Of a stretch of DNA of 7,015 nucleotides, positions 1-5,836 are shown one piece after another (position 1 is the first letter of the stretch; every line of letters starts with the position of its first letter). The notes beneath the pieces are model-generated. The model ran no database searches. It was not told the DNA's origin and worked only from the letters and a program-made list of their open reading frames with translations. This DNA is from Verrucomicrobiota bacterium. GTDB taxonomy: Bacteria > Verrucomicrobiota > Verrucomicrobiia > Limisphaerales > AV2. The position numbers and the translations under genes are program-made. The stretch is taken from contig QHPA01000379.1 in NCBI GenBank assembly GCA_003218935.1, forward strand, positions 1 to 7,015, read 5' to 3'.

Positions 1-1943
1 AAAGCTTGAAGCCGGTAGCGGCTGCCCGGCGCCCCGATAAGGGTCAGTTGGAAGCCTGTCGTGCCGAAGCCGTTCGCTGTCAAACGGAAGTCGGTGGGAC
101 CTGCCGATTGCAGGATGGTGCTCTGGTCGCCGACCACCAGAAAGCTCCCATTCCCATAAACGGCGCCCCGAAGCGCCTGAACTGAGCCGGGTACCCGCTC
201 GGACCAGGCATAACCATCACCGGACGTTAAGATGGTTGAGAATCCCGTCGATCCAGATGCGCTTCCCACAGCCACAAAGGTGCCGTTCCCGTACGTCACG
301 TCATTGAGGATGTTTTGGAATCCTGAATTAACGCTCGTCCAGTTGGTCCCATCGACCGAGGTAAATATTGTGCCGACATTTCCGACCGTGACGAATCTGC
401 CGTTGCCGTAAGTGACGCCGCTCAGCGCATGGGTCGTGCCGGTGGGTCGTTCGGTCCAGACGTCGCCATTCGTCGAAGTCTGAATCATGCCGCGTGATCC
501 TACCCCGACGAAGAGGCCGCCGCCGTAGGCAAGGGCCAGCAGATTGCTGGCAGTCCCGGAGACCGACGGCGTCCAGGCGCTGGCGTCCGCAGAAGTCAAA
601 ACATTCGTGCCCCCGGCGGCTACAAACATTCCATTGCCGAAGGCCACATCGGACAACGCCGGTGTCGTCTGCGAACTTTGCTCGAGCCATACGCTGTCGT
701 CGGTCGAGGTCACGATTCTCCCGGCCTTTTGCCCGGTCGTGTTGGTGTAAGAGCCCACGGCCACAAAGACCCCATTGCCATACGCGACTCCAGACAGGCT
801 TGCCGTCGTGGAAAACGCGGGTCTTGTCCAGGACACACCATCGGGCGACGTCGCGATCGCGCTCGCGCCGGACTTCACATCTCGCAATCCGACCGCTACG
901 AACGTTCCATTGCCGAAGGCCACGTCGTAGTACGCCTGGTCGAGAATTCCTGAGGTTCGACTCGTCCAGGTCATGCCATTGGCGGAGGTAAGAATGGCGC
1001 TCGCTGAGAAGACGGGTCCCGCGAGCTTTCCAACAGCCGCGAACGTTCCGTTGCCGTATGCGACGCCCCACACGATTACTGTGTTGGTTCCTAAATCCTG
1101 TTGCATCCAGGTGACGGCATTGGTGGAAGTCAAAATCGTTCCGTCGCCTGCCGCGAGAAATTCCCCGGCAGCGAACCCGGCGGCATAAAGCTCGGTGGTG
1201 GTACCCGCGCCTTCGCTGTTCCACGCCAGACCATCCGGCGAGGTAAAGATGTTGGTTCCACCCACGGCGACAAACGTCCCGTTGCCGTAAGCGACGCCGT
1301 TAAGATTGATTTGTGTGCCTGAATCCGCGACGGTCCAGTTCAAGGCATCGACCGAAGTGAGGATCAGGCCGAGTTCACCGACTGCAACGAACATCCCGCT
1401 CGCGTACGTGATCGCGGTTAACAACCCTGGCATTCCGGAATCCGCGGGCGTCCATGTGACACCCTCGCTCGAAGTCAGGATGGTCGCGTTGCCAAATGCA
1501 TCCACGTCGCCGACGGCAACGAAGGTGCCGTTGCCGTAGGCGGTCGCGGTCAGCAACGTGTCTGACCCTGAGTCCACGCCGGTCCAGTTCAACCCATCGG
1601 AGGCGAGGATCACGCCATGTCCGCCCACCGCGATAAAAGTACCAATGCCGTAAGCGACGCCGAAGAGATCTTCGGGAGTTCCAGAAGTTTGGCTCACCCA
1701 GTTTGTGCCATCGGCCGAGCTGGCAATCGCGCCTCCGTATCCAACCGCCACAAAGGCGTTGTTCCCGTAAGCCACACCGGAGAGGCGGTCGGCCGTAGGG
1801 AGAGGATTGCGCCGGTACCATTGGTCCAGTGGGTCGGCATTCGCGCTCGGCCATGCGAGCAACAGCGAAAAACCGACCGCCAGCGCCGTGGTCGGTGCCA
1901 GTACTCGAAGGCGAGTTCGACTGGCATTCAGTGTCCTCATCAT
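1..1943 (-). CDS. Exported Asp-box repeat (beta-propeller-like) protein, C-terminus cut by window edge
   Basis: The frame is open from 1943 to the left edge (647 codons, no stop), so the gene continues outside the window. Residues 1-36 look like a signal peptide: arginines near the start, a hydrophobic stretch (LAVGFSLLLAWPSA), then an Ala-Asn-Ala cleavage site. The mature part is 14 tandem repeats of 38-47 residues with the pattern GVAYGNGTFVAVG, a short loop, ILTS, DG and W. The S/T-x-D-G-x-x-W element resembles the Asp-box of BNR/sialidase-like propellers. After the last repeat comes a different segment (GFQLTLIGAPGSRYRLQA), like the C-terminal beta domains of many verrucomicrobial exported proteins. 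The start at 1943 (a second Met follows directly) overlaps the TGA of the upstream hydrolase as ATGA, and no Shine-Dalgarno is evident, so translational coupling is likely. Substrate or partner is unknown. Fourteen blades could make two seven-bladed propellers; this is inference. Confidence 0.9.
   Translation of the reverse strand, partial: MMRTLNASRTRLRVLAPTTALAVGFSLLLAWPSANADPLDQWYRRNPLPTADRLSGVAYGNNAFVAVGYGGAIASSADGTNWVSQTSGTPEDLFGVAYGIGTFIAVGGHGVILASDGLNWTGVDSGSDTLLTATAYGNGTFVAVGDVDAFGNATILTSSEGVTWTPADSGMPGLLTAITYASGMFVAVGELGLILTSVDALNWTVADSGTQINLNGVAYGNGTFVAVGGTNIFTSPDGLAWNSEGAGTTTELYAAGFAAGEFLAAGDGTILTSTNAVTWMQQDLGTNTVIVWGVAYGNGTFAAVGKLAGPVFSASAILTSANGMTWTSRTSGILDQAYYDVAFGNGTFVAVGLRDVKSGASAIATSPDGVSWTRPAFSTTASLSGVAYGNGVFVAVGSYTNTTGQKAGRIVTSTDDSVWLEQSSQTTPALSDVAFGNGMFVAAGGTNVLTSADASAWTPSVSGTASNLLALAYGGGLFVGVGSRGMIQTSTNGDVWTERPTGTTHALSGVTYGNGRFVTVGNVGTIFTSVDGTNWTSVNSGFQNILNDVTYGNGTFVAVGSASGSTGFSTILTSGDGYAWSERVPGSVQALRGAVYGNGSFLVVGDQSTILQSAGPTDFRLTANGFGTTGFQLTLIGAPGSRYRLQA
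111..1791 (-). repeat. Fourteen in-frame tandem repeats encoding YGNG/Asp-box units
   Basis: The codon for the conserved aromatic residue of each unit (Tyr or Phe of the YGNG-type motif) starts at plus-strand positions 1767, 1650, 1536, 1404, 1287, 1173, 1056, 915, 780, 639, 525, 408, 291 and 156. The spacings are 114, 117, 132, 135 or 141 bp, all multiples of three. The basic unit is 38-39 residues; the longer units have extra residues in the loop after VAVG. Unit 6 (near 1173) is the most diverged, reading GFAAGEFLAAG. The DNA is also similar between units, for example the plus-strand string ccgttgccgta recurs, which suggests growth by unit duplication. Confidence 0.9.
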
Positions 1944-3274
1944 TTCGGCTTCGGCCAGTTCAGATGCTTGTGCAAAAACTCAAACGTCCCGACGCCGTTT
2001 ATCGTGTGCGGGCCATTGAAGAATTCGATGGCCGTGCGGTCGCCGATGCCGAGTGTGTCGTAAAGCCGGCGCACTTTGGCGAATTCGTAAGCAACCCATT
2101 CGTCGGGCGCAACGCCGTCGTTGTGGCCGCGCTCAACCATGAAAGGCCGCGGCGCGATGAGCGCGGCCAGTTCGGCATAGTTGAAGGTGTGGCCGAGGTT
2201 GAACTCAACCATTTCATACTCCCCGGTGTAGAGATAGCTGTAGGATGAATCAACAGTGACATTTTTTCGGATCCACTCGTTGAAATCGGCGGAGCAGATG
2301 GAGAGACAGTAGCGGTCGAGCAGGGAAGGGACGCGCATGGCCGTCTTGCCGCCGTAGGAGAGGCCGTAGAAACAGATGTGTTGCGGGTCAACGAACGGCA
2401 GCCCGGAGAGCCAGTCGAGGATGCGGTCGTGCTGCGCGAGGATGACGGAGAAGAGCGATTTCTTCAACGGATTGGCTTTGCGTTGGAGCACGCGGAAGTC
2501 GTCGTGGCCGCGATACGGATTGTGCGGCGCGAAGGTGATGAAACCGCGTTCGGCGAGTCGCGCGGCAAAGGCCTTGTAGTAGGGATAGCCGCTGCGCTTG
2601 GGATCGTCGTCAATCGTATCCATCGGCAAGCCTTCCAGTCCGTGCTGGCAAACCACGACCGGTCGGCGCTCGCCCGGCGTGAGGTCTTTCGGCACGAGCA
2701 ACACGCCCCAGGCAAAGACGTCTGGCCAGACATCAAGCGTGACGTCGTAGGCAGTCCAACCCCTCACCCCGTCCCTCTCCCCATCGGATGGGGAGGGGGT
2801 GGCCGAAGGCCGGGTGAGGAGGCTATTCGAGGTTCGACTGCTCGCTTTGAATTCGATGCTGCGAGTGCGGGGATTGATCGGCTCGCTGGCTTTCGGGAAG
2901 CGGCCGATGACTTCGTCCCAAAGGTCGTCTTTGAACGGTTTCGTGGAAGAGACCCAATCCTCAGTCGAACCCGTTCTTGTTTTGCGCCAAAAAAAGTCGT
3001 CGCGCGCTCGCTCGGAAAGTTGGAGCAATCGCTGGGTGTGATTGACCAGTTCCTGCACCTGGCGGCGCTGGCGTTCGCCGGAATCGAAATTGTTTCGCAG
3101 GTCGAAAGGGGCGGCCGTCGCGATGGGCTGTAATGGGTGCGGCGCGCCGAGGGATTTCAAAAAAGCGGACAGCGCACGATCCGAACCGAGGCCGAGGGTC
3201 TTACCGTCGCCGCCATGGGCGAGTTCGAGCGGGAAAGGGAGCGACGACGGAAAAAAGGCTTTGGCGCGATTCAC
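1940..3274 (-). CDS. Alpha/beta hydrolase, catalytic C-terminal half of a frameshifted two-domain protein
   Basis: This frame encodes an acetylxylan-esterase/dienelactone-hydrolase-like fold. Visible elements are strand and oxyanion region VVVCQHGLEG (about 206-215), nucleophile motif GLSYGG with Ser306, probable acid Asp386 in GHNDGVAPDEW, and His423 in GPHTING. The triad therefore looks intact. The nominal start is a GTG at 3274 that overlaps the TGA of the upstream frame by four bases. However, family-like sequence (DFASVQAEV) continues upstream of that GTG in this same frame, so the true beginning is probably the upstream ORF and a base has been lost between them. Residues about 151-172 (SLLTRPSATPSPSDGERDG and flanks) are encoded by an inserted 60-bp palindromic repeat, just before a conserved-looking stretch (YDVTLDVWPDVFAWGVLLVPKDL). 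No signal peptide is visible in this half. The stop overlaps the start of the repeat protein. Substrate is unknown; an ester is likely. Confidence 0.82.
   Translation of the reverse strand: MNRAKAFFPSSLPFPLELAHGGDGKTLGLGSDRALSAFLKSLGAPHPLQPIATAAPFDLRNNFDSGERQRRQVQELVNHTQRLLQLSERARDDFFWRKTRTGSTEDWVSSTKPFKDDLWDEVIGRFPKASEPINPRTRSIEFKASSRTSNSLLTRPSATPSPSDGERDGVRGWTAYDVTLDVWPDVFAWGVLLVPKDLTPGERRPVVVCQHGLEGLPMDTIDDDPKRSGYPYYKAFAARLAERGFITFAPHNPYRGHDDFRVLQRKANPLKKSLFSVILAQHDRILDWLSGLPFVDPQHICFYGLSYGGKTAMRVPSLLDRYCLSICSADFNEWIRKNVTVDSSYSYLYTGEYEMVEFNLGHTFNYAELAALIAPRPFMVERGHNDGVAPDEWVAYEFAKVRRLYDTLGIGDRTAIEFFNGPHTINGVGTFEFLHKHLNWPKPK
2761..2820. repeat. Dispersed palindromic repeat, copy 1, inserted inside the hydrolase gene
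   Basis: This 60-bp GC-rich unit matches 4830-4889 at 53 of 60 positions with no gaps. It can fold as a three-way junction. The outer stem is cctcaccc (2762-2769) with gggtgagg (2812-2819). One inner hairpin is formed by the C-rich arm ending 2782 and the G-rich arm from 2790 around a 7-base loop. A second is ggcc-gaa-ggcc (2801-2811). The length is a multiple of three, so it adds 20 codons to the hydrolase without shifting the frame. No target-site duplication is obvious. It resembles REP/MITE-like repeats of PVC bacteria; that family link is from memory. Confidence 0.85.
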
Positions 3275-4335
3275 CTCCGCCTGAACGGATGCGAAGTCCG
3301 GGGCGGGACTTCGCTGTACTCGACGATGAGATTTCTCGGCGCGATGAGGCTGGCGATCTCGGCGTCGCCGAATTCGTGCAGCAGACCAAAGACGTTGCGA
3401 TAAATGGGCTCTTCCCAGACGCGCTGGCGCGAGGAGAAGTAACCGCTTACCAGAGCGGAATCAATGCGCGTATCGAGCGCGGCCGCGTAAAGGGCAATCA
3501 AGCCGCCTTCACCGTAGCCGGCGACACCGATCTTTCCCAGCGGTTGAGGCTTTTGCTTCGGCATCGCGGCGTCCACTCCGACGAACCAATCGACCACCGC
3601 GACAACCTTCTGCACTTCGTAACCGATGATGTGTCGGCCCATTTCGTAGGCCTGGCGGTAAATCCATTCGCGATGCGGCTGGTTGGTGAACCGACGGAGC
3701 AGGGGATTGCCGGAATACGTGTCGTCGCGGTTGATCAACATGGGCACGACGACCTGACAGCCGTTTTCCGCGAGGCGGCGGGCGAACTGCGCTTCCGGCG
3801 GAAGGCCCGGCTCAAGCCCCGCGAGCATCTCCGGCGTTTGATCCGCATCGGGAAGGGCAACCACGCGAGCCAGGGTGTCGCCTTTGGGCTGGAGAAAAAG
3901 GCCCTCACCATCGACATCTTCAAACACCGGCCAGCGTACGGCATAAGCGCGAAACATGTCCGTTTCAGCAACGACCGGCGGCGTCGCGGTGCTGCTCACG
4001 TATTCCAAGGCTCTGACGCGCAGCCGTGGGTCAACCGCTCCAATGCAGTTCTGGAGTCGTTCGCGGTTGGGTTGAACAGATTCCTCGTAAGCTTCGCGCG
4101 AAGAAAAGTCGCGATGCCAGAGCTTTTGCCGTTCCTCGAACGAACGCTCGATCTCGCGCAACAGGAAGCGGTCGATGCCTTCGACCATTCTGGTTGAGAG
4201 ATCGCCTTCCCAGGTCAAAGGCTGCTTCCCGGGCAGAGTTTTCCTTTGGAAATCCGGCTGGAGCACGGGCGCAGAGTAGCGCGGATTGGCGAGCGTTACA
4301 ATCTGTTTTCCAAAATCAACGGTTGAAATTCCCAC
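3271..4335 (-). CDS. Alpha/beta hydrolase-like N-terminal half, nucleophile serine replaced by glycine
   Basis: The product of 354 codons has an N-terminal helical region (about 45-115, WEGDLSTRMVEGIDRFLLRE and following) and then an alpha/beta-hydrolase-like domain. The strand-turn motif expected as GxSxG reads GYGEGG at 273-278, so Gly275 sits where the nucleophile serine normally is; this half is probably not catalytic. Residues 303-339 (REP-like RVWEEPIYRNVFGLLHEFGD, then IAPRNLIVEY) resemble the late part of the fold. The last nine residues after the C run look out of frame. The start is a GTG; no in-frame ATG lies between it and an upstream TGA, and the next Met is residue 50. There is no signal peptide, so either the protein is cytoplasmic or the original N-terminus has been lost. 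The gene is divergent from the small membrane protein, 23 bp away, and shares a promoter region with it. Confidence 0.8.
   Translation of the reverse strand: MGISTVDFGKQIVTLANPRYSAPVLQPDFQRKTLPGKQPLTWEGDLSTRMVEGIDRFLLREIERSFEERQKLWHRDFSSREAYEESVQPNRERLQNCIGAVDPRLRVRALEYVSSTATPPVVAETDMFRAYAVRWPVFEDVDGEGLFLQPKGDTLARVVALPDADQTPEMLAGLEPGLPPEAQFARRLAENGCQVVVPMLINRDDTYSGNPLLRRFTNQPHREWIYRQAYEMGRHIIGYEVQKVVAVVDWFVGVDAAMPKQKPQPLGKIGVAGYGEGGLIALYAAALDTRIDSALVSGYFSSRQRVWEEPIYRNVFGLLHEFGDAEIASLIAPRNLIVEYSEVPPRTSHPFRRR
3300..3303 (-). other. Frameshift site (C4 run on the coding strand)
   Basis: On the coding strand the sequence is GTC CCG CCC CGG ACT TCG. The first-half frame continues to a TGA at 3273-3271. 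The second-half frame is offset by minus one and reads GAC TTC GCA TCC GTT, which gives DFASV. A fifth C would place both halves in a single frame. A programmed minus-one shift looks unlikely because slipping CGG back to CCG does not keep tRNA pairing. Confidence 0.65.
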
Positions 4336-4351
4336 GCGCCTGGAGTATAAC
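4323..4351 (+). promoter_or_regulatory. Sigma70-type promoter for the small membrane protein, probably leaderless
   Basis: The -35 box TTGAAA (4323-4328) and the -10 box TATAAC (4346-4351) each match the consensus at five of six positions and are 17 bp apart, the ideal spacing. The ATG begins 8 bases after the -10 box, where transcription would be expected to start, so the mRNA may have no leader. The -35 box lies inside the 5' end of the divergent hydrolase gene. Confidence 0.55.
4344..4349 (-). promoter_or_regulatory. Possible -10 element for the leftward hydrolase gene
   Basis: On the minus strand this reads TATACT, five of six matches to TATAAT, and it overlaps the rightward -10 box by four bases. 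The GTG start of the hydrolase lies 9 bases downstream, so this transcript too could be leaderless. No good -35 box is seen at 16-18 bp spacing. An 8-bp palindrome (acctaggt, 4350-4357) abuts it. Confidence 0.35.
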
Positions 4352-4358
4352 CTAGGTC

Positions 4359-4568
4359 ATGCGCCTCTTTTTGGCACTTGTCGCATGGAGCATTCTGTTC
4401 GTGTTTTCCTGGCCGCTGGCCGTGGCGGTGCTGGTGCTGTATCCGTTCCTGTGGTTGATTTGTCTGCCATTGCGTTTGATCGGCATCACCGTCGCGGCGG
4501 TGTTCGCGTTGCTGAGGGCGATTCTCTTCCTGCCCGCGCGGCTGCTGGGAGTGAGACCCAGACGCTGA
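4359..4568 (+). CDS. Small integral membrane protein of unknown function (69 aa)
   Basis: The 69-residue product starts MRLFLALVAWSIL and is strongly hydrophobic from about residue 3 to 58, broken only by RLIG near residue 40 and one Arg near 53. This fits two membrane segments (about 5-35 and 39-58) with a basic tail ending LLGVRPRR, which by the positive-inside rule would be cytoplasmic. I recall similar short hypothetical proteins in Verrucomicrobia but cannot name a family. Support for a real gene comes from the well-placed promoter immediately upstream, the coherent membrane profile and the absence of a competing ORF on the other strand that looks real. It is divergent from the hydrolase and converges on the repeat-containing gap before the phosphodiesterase. 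Function is unknown. Confidence 0.75.
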   Translation: MRLFLALVAWSILFVFSWPLAVAVLVLYPFLWLICLPLRLIGITVAAVFALLRAILFLPARLLGVRPRR

Positions 4569-4687
4569 AAACAATTCCTTGGGCGGGCGAAAGTGCTCGC
4601 GAGCCGCAAATTGCAGCCACTTAGGCAACGAGGTGGATTTGGTTGTCCGCCTCCTACTCCGAGAATGGGATCGGAGGAAACGCTCGC

Positions 4688-4780
4688 CCTCACCCCGCCT
4701 TCGCGGGCCGAACCCAATCCGGTCATCTTCAGCAGAATTGCTACGGCGGGCGAAGGCCCGGCCCTCTCCCCCGGGAGAGA
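4688..4780. repeat. Degenerate relatives of the palindromic repeat
   Basis: The segment begins ccctcaccccg, the same as the start of the 60-bp repeat, then gccttcgcgggcc, which resembles its reverse complement. Further on are gcgaaggcccgg and a perfect 7-bp inverted pair ctctccc (4764-4770) / gggagag (4773-4779). The arms gccttcgc (4697-4704) and gcgaaggc (4750-4757) are also complementary. It looks like a rearranged or decayed copy. Confidence 0.45.
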
Positions 4781-4829
4781 ACTCCCCGGACTTTGTGCGC
4801 GCCTTGCTCCCTTGAACCAGCCAGCGGCC

Positions 4830-4889
4830 CCCTCACCCCGTCCCTCTCCCCCTCCGAGGGGGAGAGGGTGCCCGAAGGGCGGGAGAGGA
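4830..4889. repeat. Dispersed palindromic repeat, copy 2, intergenic
   Basis: This copy matches 2761-2820 at 53 of 60 positions. It has a perfect 11-bp hairpin, ccctctccccc (4842-4852) with gggggagaggg (4858-4868), loop tccga, and a second hairpin gccc-gaa-gggc (4870-4880). Compared with copy 1, the second hairpin differs at two paired positions (G-C changed to C-G), so the stem is preserved. The outer stem has one mismatch. It lies between two convergent genes and could act in transcript ending or RNA protection, which is inference. Confidence 0.85.
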
Positions 4890-4980
4890 GGAGGTTCATG
4901 GGCAGGAGGAAGCACGCACAGTTCCCGGAATTTTCACGCCCTTTGGTGTGGAATTGCTTCATGGGGACTCACGTCGGCGG

Positions 4981-5817
4981 CTACTTCCTGGGTGGGCTCA
5001 ACAAAAATTTCTGCAGCCCGGCCAGGTCGTCGGTGTTAATCAAGTCAACGCCCGCATCGAATAGTGTTTTCCAAACTTCCGGCTTGTCCGGCGTCGCCCA
5101 GAACCGGACTTTGCGCCCTTGCGCGTGGGCCTTCTCCACGATCCGTTTCAAGTGGCGCCTTTCGTCATCAGGCAATGGACCAGTCCAATGCCACTTGAAA
5201 ACCTTGGTCCAATTGTCGCTGACCAATGGGATGAGAGGACCTGGCGCGTTTGTTTCCAAGTCCTCGATTCGACCATCCACGGCGGCGTAGCGAACCGATT
5301 CCGCCGCCATTGTTTTCGCCGCGCGGTTGCCGGAAATGATGACGGTAATCGCTTTGGTCTGGACGCTTCCGTCGCGAAAGTCAGTCAGCATATCGCCGTA
5401 TTCTTTCAGGACTTCACGCAACGCCGCGTACGTTGGCTCGGCGTCGGACTTCACATCGATCAGCAGAATCGCGGGCGGGCCGGAGGGATAAAGCCTCCCG
5501 CCGTTTCGGCGCACGCGCTCGCGCATCGGGTCCAGATAGAGCGCCCGCAACGTTCGGTCCGGCTTCACCTTGCCGCGGTCGTGCGCGACGAGCAGTTTCC
5601 CATCCACGAGCCAGACGTCGGCCTCGATGCTGCAAAAGCCGTGGTCGAGCGCGTCCAGCAATGGGCGGGTATGCTCGTAATCGTTATGCGCGTGGGCGCG
5701 CGTGAGCGGCGGAGGCGAATTTGTTTCTGGCGAGGCTGCGGTGCTTTTCGATAGACTGCTGTGCCAAAGCCCAATCACGAGCATGAGCAGCGGAATGGAA
5801 CGAGATTTTGTGCGCAT
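4981..5817 (-). CDS. Exported PI-PLC/glycerophosphodiester phosphodiesterase-like protein (AIM6-like)
   Basis: The 278-residue product has a signal peptide-like N-terminus (basic MRTKSR, then IPLLMLVIGLW) with probable cleavage near residues 27-29. The mature part begins with AHAHNDYEH (41-49), then IEADVWLVDGKLLVAHD (64-80). These supply the histidine, the Glu65/Asp67 pair and His79 that match the catalytic and metal-binding layout of the PLC-like phosphodiesterase TIM barrel. Later elements are LLIDVKSD (about 116-125), ITVIISGN, KVRFWATPDKPEVWKTL and GVDLINTDD near the C-terminus, which follow the GDPD order of strands. HNDY in place of the usual HRG points to the AIM6-like branch. Likely reaction is cleavage of a phosphodiester in a lipid-derived or other substrate outside the cytoplasm; the exact substrate is unknown. 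No strong Shine-Dalgarno precedes the ATG. The gene is divergent from the dehydrogenase with start codons 19 bp apart. Confidence 0.85.
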   Translation of the reverse strand: MRTKSRSIPLLMLVIGLWHSSLSKSTAASPETNSPPPLTRAHAHNDYEHTRPLLDALDHGFCSIEADVWLVDGKLLVAHDRGKVKPDRTLRALYLDPMRERVRRNGGRLYPSGPPAILLIDVKSDAEPTYAALREVLKEYGDMLTDFRDGSVQTKAITVIISGNRAAKTMAAESVRYAAVDGRIEDLETNAPGPLIPLVSDNWTKVFKWHWTGPLPDDERRHLKRIVEKAHAQGRKVRFWATPDKPEVWKTLFDAGVDLINTDDLAGLQKFLLSPPRK

Positions 5818-5836
5818 GGTTCAAAACAATCATTCG

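Larger units (their letters stand above)
1940..4335 (-). pseudogene. Probable single two-domain hydrolase gene split by a frameshift
   Basis: Read together, the two leftward frames resemble one exported or cytoplasmic double alpha/beta-hydrolase protein known from Planctomycetes and Verrucomicrobia (recalled family architecture, not searched). Restoring one C to the four-base C run (minus strand, 3303-3300) would join LIVEYSEVPP directly to PDFASVQAEVNRAKAFF and give an open frame of about 798 codons. Without it the first frame ends 11 codons after the run in an arginine-rich tail (RTSHPFRRR) that looks like out-of-frame translation. Alternatives are an assembly or sequencing error, or two truly coupled genes with a GTGA overlap. 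The conservation of catalytic residues after the break favours a recent event or an error. Confidence 0.6.
4569..4980. other. Gene-free gap between convergent genes, rich in palindromic repeats
   Basis: No convincing coding region is present: the ORFs here give proline/arginine/glycine-rich, low-complexity translations that follow the repeat sequence. The gap holds repeat copy 2 (4830-4889) and degenerate related pieces (about 4688-4780). Bases 4890-4980 show nothing recognisable. No hairpin followed by a T tract is seen for either flanking gene, so transcription may end at the repeat hairpins or by another mechanism. Confidence 0.7.

Noticed and set aside
328..1224. Leftward ORF of 298 codons
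   Set aside because: It overlaps the repeat protein in another frame; its periodic Arg-rich translation (RQWNVR repeats) is a shifted reading of the YGNG repeats.
2378..3133. Rightward ORF of 251 codons
   Set aside because: It is antisense to the catalytic hydrolase domain, which has an intact Ser-Asp-His set.
3295..3310. Programmed minus-one ribosomal frameshift
   Set aside because: The site is not an X XXY YYZ slippery heptamer, re-pairing from CGG to CCG would be poor, and I see no clear stimulatory structure just downstream.
3133..4197. Rightward ORF of 354 codons
   Set aside because: It is the antisense shadow of the first hydrolase half; the translation is Arg-rich and has no domain signature.
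4842..4868. Classical rho-independent terminator at repeat copy 2
   Set aside because: The hairpin is strong, but neither strand has a T tract after it (agaggaggagg on one side, acggggtgaggg on the other).
4352..4915. Leftward ORF of 187 codons
   Set aside because: It is repeat-derived and antisense to the small membrane protein; low-complexity Pro/Gly/Arg content.
4643..5290. Rightward ORF of 215 codons across the intergenic gap
   Set aside because: Its translation follows the palindromic repeat (LTPSLSPSEGER type) and then runs antisense through the phosphodiesterase gene; this is a typical spurious repeat-derived ORF.
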